A DNA stretch of 64,000 bases from Mytilus galloprovincialis (taxonomy: Eukaryota > Mollusca > Bivalvia > Mytilida > Mytilidae), in NCBI RefSeq assembly GCF_965363235.1, contig NC_134841.1, positions 50,365,078 to 50,429,077 of the forward strand. The letters are read 5' to 3'. Positions 47,994 to 58,121 of this stretch are shown here, in pieces. Numbering within the stretch: position 1 is the first letter of the stretch; the number at the start of each line of letters is the position of its first letter. The position numbers were made by a program, and so were the translations under genes. The notes under the pieces were generated by a model. The model did no database searches. It was not told where the DNA came from and saw only the letters and a program-made list of their open reading frames with translations.

Positions 47994-48576
47994 ACTCACA
48001 TTAGATTGTTGACATCACGGATATATACTGTGCATGCAATTTATAAGATGTGAGAAAAGAATATATACAAATGAACGATACTTGTTTCATAATAAAATGC
48101 AAGTGTTGATACACCATGTGCCTTGAAAGTACTTAATTTGAGCCTTTATTTTATAGTTTTTAAACGTAAACACATAACATTTTTAGCTATAAGAAATATG
48201 TATAATCACTCGATAAAAAATGACACACTCGAAAAAGCCCGGACATGAAAAACTGAATTTAGTCTCAAAATATCGTTTTCAATGCAATAACCATAGTTTT
48301 TGTAAAGAGTCTGTACAGAATGATACTATCTTTCTATCTCAAGTACTAACATTATCATGTATAACCTTGTATATCAAACTGAAGCTTCTATATCACGTCT
48401 TGTTAGAAAAAAGTCTGTTTGTTTACATTTTTGATCATATTCACTCGAAAAAAAGTGGTCACACTAAAAAAAGCCCGATCAAATCACTCGAAAAAACACG
48501 ATCATAGCCGGACACTATACCTACCGTGCGAATCGTATGTGCGTACAGCAAAACGACCAGACATTTTTGAATGTTG

Positions 48577-48950
48577 TTAAGTGGACACTTCTTGTTCCAT
48601 CTGACTGACATGCTGATATACATGTGTCAAAAACAGACTGTTTTGATTCACAAGATGGTTACAACATTTGAGGTTCAGAGTCATGTCTGTTAAGTGGGGC
48701 TGCTTGTGGAACAGGTGAGCATATTTTTTCAAATATTGTACTATATTTAAAATTTCCTCAAATGAAAATGCATTTTTCGGTCGTCTGTTACAATTTCCAT
48801 GTTTTCGTGGAGCCATACCATTAGTGTTCATGAGTTTGAGCAAAGACTTTAAAACGGACTCGCCAATATCACGCGTATGAAGAAATACATCACGACAAAC
48901 CTCTCTGTCGTCAAAGGTATAATCATATCTAGTTCGCTTTCGCTCTCCGT
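48577..48950 (-). pseudogene. Decayed transposase-like fragment (mollusc repetitive protein family)
   Basis: On the minus strand the frame reads ...RYDYTFDDREVCRDVFLHTR, then LLKLMNTNGMAPRKHGNCNR and RPKNAFSFEEILNIVQYLKK before ending in a stop at 48577. The pattern G-x-x-PR-x-HGN-x-x-R-P-x-[HN]-A followed by a VVQFI-like helix is one I recognise from multi-copy proteins of fish and molluscs of transposon type. The helix-turn-helix reading is an inference. Upstream frame is closed by a stop near 48955. The fragment lies just 49 bp outside the 2.5-kb TIR element. Confidence 0.55.
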
Positions 48951-50467
48951 ATGTTCAACGGGATTTATCGACTCCTTTTGATTCCAATTTACCCATTCAC
49001 GCATTGCTAGATTATGATTTATCATTTCATCCTGTTCAAATTGGTTGGTTCATTTGGCAAGACAACCACAATCTCCAGTTATTTTGGCTATGTTCAAACC
49101 TTCATTGTTTATACATATATTATCTCCATTTTGATGTTGAACGAAAGCTGCAGCTGCTTGAATTATGAACTGATATTTGTAAGTGGTCATTTTATATACT
49201 TCATTGTAACAGTTAAAGATGCACAGCAAACCTTGTGTTTTTAAAAAATACTCGAAGAATGTCATCATGTGCGTGAACAAATCGATTGATTCTTTTATGT
49301 ACAGAGGTAAATGGATTATTTATCATCCAATAACGAATTTTGCGGATTAAATATACCTCAATTTCCATTATTGTAAAGTACAATACACGTAGTTCCTTTC
49401 CTTCAGAGCATTGTTAAAAAGACGAAAACATTCCGACAGCTCTTCTTCTCTGTCGTATTGGATTTCTTTAAGCAAACGCTTTCGTGAAATTAGCTATGCA
49501 AAAAATTGTTTAGGCACCACCATAAAACTTAAATTTTACCCTGAAACCATTGAAAACATGGATAGGTTTATCAAACTTGGTTACCATAAAAAGTTGACAA
49601 AAAACTAGTCCATGCTTTTTAAAGTCTGTCGCTCATATTCTTTCATAAAAAGACAAAAGACTAGAAGAAATGAGTACTTAAATCCTCTTTTTCTAGAATT
49701 ACAAAATGTACCTTTAAAAAAATAGTTTGATAAAATTTGTCGTACACTATGATAGAATTTAAGTTATTTTGCTTTTTTGTCAGATTTTAGAGCATGCGTG
49801 CAATACCTTTTGAGCTGCTTTAAGTTACGTTGTCCTCTGGTATAAGTTGAGGGTTATATACACCACATTTAAAAACACCACTGACAGTTTATTGGAATCT
49901 AAGAATACATTGTACTAAAATCCAAGCAAAACTTCTCCTGTGGTAAGGTAGAAAGAGTTACAAATTGTGTGTATTAACTGATGCTGGATTATCCACATTA
50001 AATATCTACATAAAACAGGGAAACCACTAACAAAACTTTTTCATCTCACCATGGGAATTACATTCAATTATCTGTTATCAAATATTGGAACTGAAAATGG
50101 TGTTTTTAAATCCTTTGTAATAAGTTTTTGTTGTGGCAAGAAGATGAAAATGGATTAAGTTATCTGTTTTGATTACAGATTTTTTTCTAATTAGATAATT
50201 GGGTCTTGTTTGATGCTCTGACCATTGCATGTTATCAAGAGTTTATTGAAATTCAGATTAAGAACATTTCAGAAGTGCATGAGGCTTTTTACCCTGAATT
50301 TTTCTGTGTCGTTTGAGTTGAAAGAAATGGCATTTCTAGTCACCTAAGCACATACCTGTTAGTCAAAGATGCATTAAGGTTGCTGCCTTTTTCGGTTTCA
50401 TAGCTTGCATGGCTGTTGTTCTTCTTCACGTCATAGAACTTTGTCTATAAATGCAGTTATGTTTTAG
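48951..50467. other. Non-coding region
   Basis: No exon was supported. The two opposite frames at 49014-49280 overlap and show no recognisable motif. They could be a further decayed part of the transposase-like sequence, but this is not shown. Confidence 0.4.
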
Positions 50468-50545
50468 GAGGATGGCCCCCTCAGTATCCCCCTACAGTGG
50501 CAGCAGCACCGACCCAACCACCTGCCCCTGTTCAGAGTTCCGTTG
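50468..50545 (+). CDS. Candidate coding exon, Pro/Ala/Gln-rich, gene unknown
   Basis: A 78-nt GC-rich island in AT-rich DNA, flanked by gttttag and gtaggt. In phase 1 it reads GGWPPQYPPTVAAAPTQPP followed by APVQSSV, open throughout and ending in phase 1 (a symmetric exon). Its low-complexity, proline-rich content and base composition strongly suggest coding sequence. It lies 10.5 kb after the hnRNP K stop and 7.5 kb before the first sure ADAM exon. Its outgoing phase matches that ADAM exon, so it may be an upstream ADAM exon. It could also belong to another gene or an alternative hnRNP K 3' end. An alternative acceptor at atgcag (ends 50456) would add four residues. Confidence 0.5.
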
Positions 50546-51370
50546 GTAGGTTCCACTTTGTACCAAATTTATTGTGAAAGTCATGTTTATGGATAAAGAG
50601 AATTGACATTTCCTAGCGAATGATGGCCGTCTTCAAAATCAGTTCATCTGTGATTTCTGTAATTCTTCAAAGTTATTTTCTGTCATACTGAACATTTTTT
50701 TATCAGAGTTTTAGTAAATATGTGCTGCGTGAGTTTTGTGTAATTACAAGGGGTTTCTCGTTAATGGTAGGATGTCATCTACTTAAATATAAGTCAACAT
50801 GTGTAACAAAGAGCTATAATTTTTTATACATATGTGATAGTAATATTCAATCCATACATATATAGGGGGAGGGAATTATTCATGTCTCGCATTTTCACGT
50901 TTATATTTGAATAAGGGACTCTTATATTAAAGTTAGACAGGACAATTCTGTGAAACTGATTTGATTATTTTTCGATTTCTGGTGTTTTCTGGAAAACTTG
51001 AAAATCCATTGAACTGTTTCTTTTTTTTAGTTCTAACGGAAAGCAAAGCATTGAATTATTCATATCATTTTTAGATTTGATTCATTTCCTTGAGAGAAAA
51101 GTAATATTATAAAAATTGCGATCGTTATCTTTTAAGAGTTAACTTTGTACTTGGCATATAAAATACAATGTAGCTAAAAAGATTGTTGAATTTATAGGTG
51201 CAAGAACCTTTATATTTTAAAGATGTTTGAAAACAAATTTTCTGTTCAAGTTGTTGAGTGTTTTCTTTTCTTTAATACTAGTACTAGATGGTTATAAAGT
51301 TTTAAGTCTGCCTTGCCAGACGTCATAATTTTGGACTAGTGCCCCTCTAAACTGGACCCTACGTATCTCA

Positions 51371-54030
51371 ACTAGAGAAGTATACACATATAAAAAAGGA
51401 GACTTTGATGCAATAAAAACCACTTAAAAACATGACGAAGGAATTCTTAGAACTGGCCGCGTTAACAACCAACCAGTAGAAATAATTTGGACAAAATTCA
51501 AAACAAAACTTATAAATGGAGAAGCATATACATAGAAAGACAATCAGAGGTAACAAGACCAAAAAAACCATGGATAGATAATAAAGTTAAAGCCGGATTA
51601 AGAAGGAGAAACAAATTATTTAAACGAATGAAGAAAACGAAACAAGCATCTGATATAAGGAAGTGCAAAGAGAGCACAAAATGGTACAAAAGAAACAGCG
51701 TAACTCCTACTGGAACTACATAAATAACATCATAGAGGTGAGAGATGAACACCAGGGCCAACCCAGCAAACAGAAGCGATTTTGGAGTTATATTAAATCA
51801 CTGAAAAGGACAACACAGGGATCGCCCCTCTAAAAGACAATGGACGATTATTTAATACCGCAATAGACAAAGCTAACATGATCTTGAACAGACAATACCA
51901 ATCAGTCTTTACTAAGGAAAATAGCGACGACGTACCAAAGCCAACAGGTCAACAATATCCACAAATCCCAGAGATTACAGTCACAACAGAAGGCGTTAGA
52001 TAGCTATTGAACAGATGCAACCCAAGTAAAGCATGCGGCCCTGATAAAATACCAGCTAGAATCTTAAGGGAATGTGCTGACGACCTAGCAACCCTTTTAT
52101 GCATAGTATTTAATGCCAGTGTTCGATCCGGTACAGTGCCAGAAGAAGTTGGAAACAAGCAAACGTAACAGCAATATTTGAGAAAGGAACAGATATGATG
52201 CTGGCAACTATAGACCCGTATCACTCACCTGTCTATGTTGTAAATTCCTGGAACACAACATTGTCAGTAACACCTTGAAACATCTAGACAATCACAAAAT
52301 ACTTACCAACTGTCAGCATGGTTTTAGAGCAAGACGAAGCTGTGAAACCCAACTCATCACGCTTTGTCATCAGCTTGCATCAGCTCTAGACAGAGGAGAG
52401 CAGATTGATATGGTTATCTTTGACTTTTCTAAGGCCTTTGATCGTGTCCCACATAAACGGCTGCTAAACAAACTACAGCATTATGGAGTTACAGGACAAA
52501 CACACAAGTGGATTCAATCGTTCCTAGCCAAACGTACTCAACAAGTCATCGTTGAGGGAGAATCTTCAGAGAAAGTTCCTGTGGTCAGCGTAGTCCCCCA
52601 AGGGACTGTACTTTGACCGTTACTATTCCTCCTATTCATCAACGACTTACCCGACAACATAACATCCAACACACGACTATTTGCAGACGATTGTAATGTA
52701 TACAGAACGATAACATCTACTGCTGATACTAATGTACTACAAGAAGATCTTTACAAACTTGCAGAATGGAAAAAAAACTTGCAGAATGGGAAAAAACCTG
52801 GGGCATGGACTTTCGTCCACAGAAGTGTAGTGCACAATCTACCACTAGATCACGTTCACCAATAATACACTCATACACGCTTAAGGGACAAGTGCTAGAA
52901 AGATCAAAAAGTACCAAATACCGCTTGGAGTCGACATTGAATCAGACCTGTCCTGGAAACAACCCATCAATAGAGTAACTAAAAAAGCGAACAGCATGCT
53001 AGGATTCCTAAAACGCAACATAAGAACACCCAACAGCGAAACCAGGACAAATGCATATGTTGCAATGGTCAGATCCAACTTAGACTACTGCGCAACAGTA
53101 TGGAATCCATACCAAAAAGAGCAAGTAAAAAAGGTTGAAATGGTCCAGCGTCGAGCAGCCCGTTATGCCACCAACAGCTATAGGAACACCAGTTGTATGG
53201 GCAGCATGTTAGACAAACTAGACTGGGAATCATTGGAAAACAGAAGAGATAAATTACAGCTTACATTACTCTACAAAGTGGTTAAGGATCTTGTGGACAT
53301 ACCATGCGACACGTACTTAACACCAATGTCATCGAGAACAAGATCATCACATACCAAGAAGTTCCGGCAATACTCAACCAAGACTAACGGCTACAAATAC
53401 AGTTTTTTTCCAAGAACAGTGACAGTTTGGAACTCACTACCAGCAACTATAGCTGAGGCTCCCTCCTTGGTATCTTTCAAGAGGGAGCTTTCAACACTTT
53501 CTATCTAATCTGTGCAGTCCCCCATTTGCCAAGTAAGTCAAATGATGGATTGAAACTGTGCCGACGTGGATTATTTCCCCTGGTACCGCCACGGAAGCCG
53601 GATTGGTTCAGGCCAGATGAACTACGCGAAAAGCAAATGGGAACACCTGTCAACGTATATTTGTTCCACCTAACAGAAGTTCCAACGGAAACTTTGTTAT
53701 AAACCTTGTCATAATATCTATTCCTGTTGGAACAAATATTCTATACCATTTATTCCGTTAGGAACAATTACTGTAATATTTACTCCTGTGGAAATAATAT
53801 TCCAGAATATATTTTCCTTTTGGAACTTATATTATGAAGGAACTTCTATTCCGTGACACACCCCCCTTTTTATACATTGCTTTATTATCATTTTTTTTTA
53901 TACTTTATACTCCCTTGTATATTCTTTGGTTATCTTACAAAATTACTCCTTTTTTGCGCCCACCGGAAGCGTTGAGTATTGGTCAAGTTTGACAGATCAA
54001 CGTAGAATGTAGATGTAGCTGTAGATCTTT
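51371..54030 (+). mobile_element. 5'-truncated non-LTR retrotransposon (Jockey/CR1-like), inactive
   Basis: Contains the region between endonuclease and reverse transcriptase, the reverse transcriptase and the C-terminal part, with no endonuclease domain. The 3' end is uncertain; I place it after a gtagatgtagctgtag stretch near 54020. Several frameshifts and stops make it inactive. Confidence 0.82.
51990..53508 (+). pseudogene. Reverse transcriptase of the LINE, broken by frameshifts and stops
   Basis: In order: CGPDKIPARILRECADDLAT (about 52033), GNYRPVSLTCLCCK (about 52203, other frame), QHGFRARRSCETQLITLCHQ (about 52314), DFSKAFDRVPHKRLL (about 52430), VPQGTVL (about 52594) followed by a TGA where the family has Gly, LLFLLFINDLP and the catalytic FADD (about 52680). 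A tandem duplication of about 19 bp (cttgcagaatgg…) near 52756-52796 shifts the frame. After 52996 the frame MLGFLKRNIRTPNSETRTNA to a stop at 53508 is intact for 170 codons, ending SFKRELSTLSI, the usual LINE C-terminus. Confidence 0.88.
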
Positions 54031-54401
54031 ACACAGACCGGTGCGAAGCTATAGATGGAATGGCGGACCTAAAAATTATATATTCATTAACGGTATTTAA
54101 TCCTTCTCACGATTTTTTAAAAAGTGGGGCGATTTGCCAGATGGTCTTGCTTCCCAGGTGAGCGACACAAGATCACGAGAACCTCTAGTTCATAAATGGG
54201 GCGAGTTGGTGTAGGGCGATTTGCCAATGGGACGAGAGGTCTTTCTTCTCTCCCTTCTACTGTTTACGTTTCAGTGTGTGTTTTCCGGTTGATTTTACAG
54301 GTTACCAGAAGAAATGCATCATGAATAATTGGCAATGGATATCTTTCATTGTTCTATTTTTCTAATTGTTTTGATATTAGAATTATTATCTTCATATACA
54401 G

Positions 54402-54413
54402 ATGGAAATTATG
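54402..54413 (+). other. Candidate 12-nt microexon
   Basis: atatacag | ATGGAAATTATG | gttagt. In phase 1 it would encode DGNY plus the first base of the next codon, symmetric and phase-compatible with the exon at 50468-50545 and with the ADAM exon at 58006. The donor gttagt is weak, so this is speculative. Confidence 0.2.
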
Positions 54414-55066
54414 GTTAGTAATTTTAATTTTTTTTACAATTTACATTTACTACCAGCATCAAACACGATCGATGATAAATTATCCAGATTTTAATTAAAT
54501 ATACACCCATCCCAATTGATTGATTAAACAGTTACCAGTTTGATTTATATTTCATATTAGTATAAACAAGGATTTATATAGTATTCATCCGATAGGGACT
54601 CCAGGTTCATTCTTTCACAGCATAAAGTCCAGTGCAAGTGCCCCAATGTAGAAATGTTCAGGTATATCTATTTTTAATTTATTACACATTTACATTATTA
54701 AAATATGGGATGTTTAACAAGTGTGTACAGATCAGCTTTCCTAATTTGCGTAAACTAAAAAAATTATAAGCATTCAATGATAAGGGACAAAAAAAAAATA
54801 TGAATTGAATACATCTTATGGCAATGTGTCCACCATTTCTGGACATCACAAACGTTCCCGTAAAATTTTGACATCATAATAGAAAATATCTGAGGCCACA
54901 ATGGAAAAGTGATTGTTGTATGATGTCAAAAGTTCAAGCAGGACAGATTCTCTGGTCAAGCGGGACAGATTTCCAAATAGGGATAAGGTACAAATGTATA
55001 TATATTACATTGAGACATTTGTTGGAATGTTTTTTTAATACATGTACATGTATACTTGTATGTATT

Positions 55067-55338
55067 TAAAAGTGCCCAGAGATCAAAGAATTTGTGAAAT
55101 CTGTAAAAGTTGCGAAATTGAAAATGAACAGCACATGCTGCTACGCTGCAGAGGTTACTCCAGTATTAGAGAGACTTCTCTATTAAAAATGTTCAAAATT
55201 ACAGGAAAAAATATAACCACATTGTGCGATAAAAATAAAATAAATCTTATACTTAGTAATACATCTTATACGGCACTAAAATTATCTTCCTCTTTCGTAA
55301 CAAATTGTTTAAATGCAAGAAGTATTCTATTGCAATAG
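55067..55338 (+). pseudogene. LINE 3' fragment with zinc-knuckle-like C-terminus
   Basis: Reads VPRDQRICEICKSCEIENEQ then HMLLRCRGYSSIRETSLLKM, a CxxC…H…C arrangement typical of the C-terminal end of several LINE polyproteins (RxCxxC…ED/NE.H.L..C..Y..R). It ends with a stop at 55336-55338. No reverse transcriptase is present. The apparent Met start at 55042 lies in a tacatg repeat and is not meaningful. Confidence 0.75.
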
Positions 55339-55489
55339 ATTTTCATAATACCTTTAATCTGTTAATTGTTTATTCACATATATATATATAATTGTGTGTA
55401 TTTTACTACCATGCCAAAGGGGGGCCCCCTGACTGACCTAAGGGGTGTGTGCTGCAGTCATGCGACAGTGATTCCCTATATAATCAACC

Positions 55490-55880
55490 AAATTTTTCCC
55501 ACGAAAAGGGGGGGACTCCCCCCCCCCCCCCTGGATCTGCCTATGGAAATATCAATAAAAATTGATACAAACTTATAACTTTACTTCTATTCAACAGAAT
55601 GTATTGATTCTTGTTATTTTAGCTGTCTTTAGAGTATAACAAACAACTCAAAAGATGTTTTCATATCTTTTATCAAGCTACAATCTAAATTTCATAATTC
55701 ATTAGTTGACCATTTATTGAACTTTTCAACATGTCAAGGTAAAGAATCTCAAATTTAATCAAAATAACTTACAAGGTATAAACGTAGATGCTGAACAAAT
55801 ATAATATACAGATATAAACATTACATTTTCTGTTGAAATTAGTTTGAGGTTAAAACTTAGTTTGACTGGACTATTTTCAA
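55490..55880. other. Non-coding, with a C-homopolymer of 14
   Basis: ggggggactccccccccccc at about 55508-55531 is a G/C tract resembling the interior of the 6232-6394 MITE. Otherwise AT-rich without features. Confidence 0.45.
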
Positions 55881-56125
55881 ATTAGTCCATATTAAGGTTA
55901 GAAGGGTTCAAAATTATAAATTTTTGGTGTTTTTTAAATGGTGAATCTGACCATTTTGTTAGATTTTGAATACATTTATTTTGTGTCAGAAACCTATATA
56001 AAATATTATGTCATAACTTGATCACAATCCAAATTCAGACAGTATCAAGCTTGAATATTGTGTCCAAATTTGCCCCAACTGTTCAGGGTTTGACTTCTGC
56101 GGTCCTATCAGGCTGTGCTCAGCCA
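55880..56125 (+). repeat. Family C repeat fragment
   Basis: ttttcaaattagtccatatt through tgtgtcagaaacctat and gttcagggtttgacttctgc to tcaggctgtgctcagccaag. Confidence 0.72.
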
Positions 56126-57520
56126 AGCATTTAATCTATATCTAGACTAATGTTCTAAATGCTAACAAGGTCTGTGCCCGAACAGACTTATAAAATTACT
56201 CCAGTGTGTAGGGCTCAATAGAACAGGCTCATAATTTTACTCCAGTGTACATTTAGAGTGCTTTCTTTTAGGTTTTATGATCATGTTGATTTATAACAGA
56301 AGTGTGTTTAACTTTTTACATTTATGATTATATGGTTTTATAATGACTAAGTTCTGATGAATATGTTTTAATTTTGCTTACAAAAACTGTGTTTTAAAGT
56401 TATTATTAAATGTCTTTAATTAGTATATCTAATTTTTTTTACCTGTATTAATGAAGCAAATGAAATATACTATTCTGGCGCAAATAAAATATATGGATTG
56501 TGGCGCAAATGAAAATAATTTTAGCGAAAAATTAAAGCAAAGCACTGCTACAAGTCTACAGTTAACTTATAATAGTTTATGTGGTTTTAATGAACGCAAT
56601 TAATTTTCCTTGCTGTTTTTTATCATTAAATAATGATAAGTACATATTACATTGATATTAACATGAAGACATTCATGACAAACTTATCATATAAACTGTC
56701 CATTGACCATGTGTTGGATTTTTATTGATATTCTATTTTGGTATTTTTATCTACCGCTTTGAATGACCTATGTATTTATAGGAAAATTCATGACCCTTTA
56801 GGTGAATAAAATATTAGAAACTCATGTTTTGAATAGAGACCTACATTAAAAAAGTTATTACTGATAGGTTGATTAATTGTTATATATATTGAAGTCAATG
56901 TTAATCATTTTAATTGAACATTTAATCTTCTTTGTTTACACATGACTGTGACATGTACATTCATCCATGAATGATTGAATGAATTTTATCCTCAGATCTT
57001 AGTACCTATATATTTACAGAGAAATTACCTAAGTATTAGATACACCGTGAGGGTGATACAGTTAGCCTAAATGGGCGTCTAGATCTCTAATTTACACCAA
57101 GATATTATTGTCAATGCAGAATAATTGCTGTTGTTCATGAGGTTGTTCAAGCGCACACTAAAAGTTGTCATGATATCAGTTGATTTTTAAAGTCTATTCA
57201 ACAGCTAATCTCAAAGCTTTTTGGAATATAAAATTTTACCATACGCTTTTCAATCTGAAACAAAATTTAGCCTTCAAGCTAATTGCTGCAATTGTGTGAA
57301 CACATAAAGGGGTCACTCAATTAAGTGGTTTAGTCAGAGGTTAAAAAATTTAGAAGGCAACTTGATAATTCATGTATCACTATCAGATATGAAAACTTCA
57401 TCACATAAAATTTAAAGTTAATTAAAAGGAATGCTTGCTTGTTTTTGCAACAAAGGAAATAAGCTGATATCAATTTCACATTGACAATAATATTTTTTTT
57501 CACCAAAAAAAATTAACAAT
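56126..57520. other. Non-coding AT-rich region
   Basis: No exon or repeat border was recognised. Near 56465-56530 the motif ggcgcaaat…aaaat occurs two or three times. Confidence 0.45.
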
Positions 57521-57530
57521 GATAGATATG

Positions 57531-57722
57531 AGTATCTTTCTAGAGCACTTGCGTTCACCCCTAGTCTGTGGTGGAGTTGAGTATCTTTCTAGAGCACTTG
57601 ATTCACCCCTAGTCTGTGGTGGAGTTGAGTATCTTTCTAGAGCACTTGAGTTCCCCTTAGTCTGTGGTGGAGTTGAGTATCTTTCTAGAGCACTTGAGTT
57701 CACCCCTAGTCTGTGGTGGAGT
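57531..57722 (+). repeat. Minisatellite, four units of 48-49 bp
   Basis: agtatctttctagagcactt begins at 57531, 57580, 57628 and 57676. Each unit ends ctagtctgtggtggagttg. Open frames on both strands are a by-product of the unit and of 48 being divisible by three. Confidence 0.92.
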
Positions 57723-58005
57723 TTGATTTGCTGAGTTTTTAGTTGTCTGTGTTGTCTTTAGTACACTTACATGTATTTATCTTTTAGGTGTTTTTTTCAA
57801 TTTTTCTTTCACTTATGATTTTTTAAAGACTTTTTTGGTATTACATATATTACCATTTTTTTTTTTAAATAACTGAAAAATAAACCATATAAAATACTAC
57901 ATGTACATCATGTACATGTATCATGACTATGTTAGTAATGTCTTATTTTCTAATTTAATTTTTGTCAGTTATCCAGATTTTTGTAATAATTTTAGAATTT
58001 TTCAG

Positions 58006-58121
58006 GTAAACCATTTATTCATTCATCTGAGAAATTCAACAATAACAGACAAAGAGTATATGAATTTGTACAACCAGTATTATATCAAAATGGACAGAGA
58101 AGGGAGACAACTCTTGATCAG
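58006..58121 (+). CDS. ADAM prodomain exon A
   Basis: After two bases completing a codon: KPFIHSSEKFNNNRQRVYEF then VQPVLYQNGQRRETTLDQ, phase 0 out. Acceptor atttttcag, donor gtacat. The other open frame over this exon (VNHLFIHLRN…) fails to join exon B. Confidence 0.85.

Larger units (their letters stand above)
46021..48528. mobile_element. 2.5-kb TIR element with TTTTTCGAG subterminal repeats
   Basis: The left end cacggtaggtatagtgtccg is complementary to the right end ending ctatacctaccgtg. Direct cgaat flanks are at 46016-46020 and 48529-48533. Inverted similarity continues about 300 bp inwards (to about 46330 and from about 48215), with repeated tttttcgag and tccggg motifs on the left and ctcgaaaaa and cccgga on the right. 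No transposase frame was found. A family A repeat (47294-47480) is nested, and a second inverted pair (about 47188 and 47993) lies inside. The CAC ends recall CACTA/Chapaev-like elements, but the 5-bp duplication leaves the superfamily open. Confidence 0.85.

Noticed and set aside
49014..49280. Overlapping frames on both strands
   Set aside because: They mirror each other, have no motif and lie between decayed mobile sequences.
54290..54365. Possible terminal exon reading GYQKKCIMNNW… after tttacag
   Set aside because: Phase-compatible with the orphan exon but low complexity, no motif, close to repeat debris; not enough support.
57500..57734. Open frames on both strands with SSALERYSTPPQT or EYLSRALE repeats
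   Set aside because: A 48-bp minisatellite keeps all frames open; no flanking gene.
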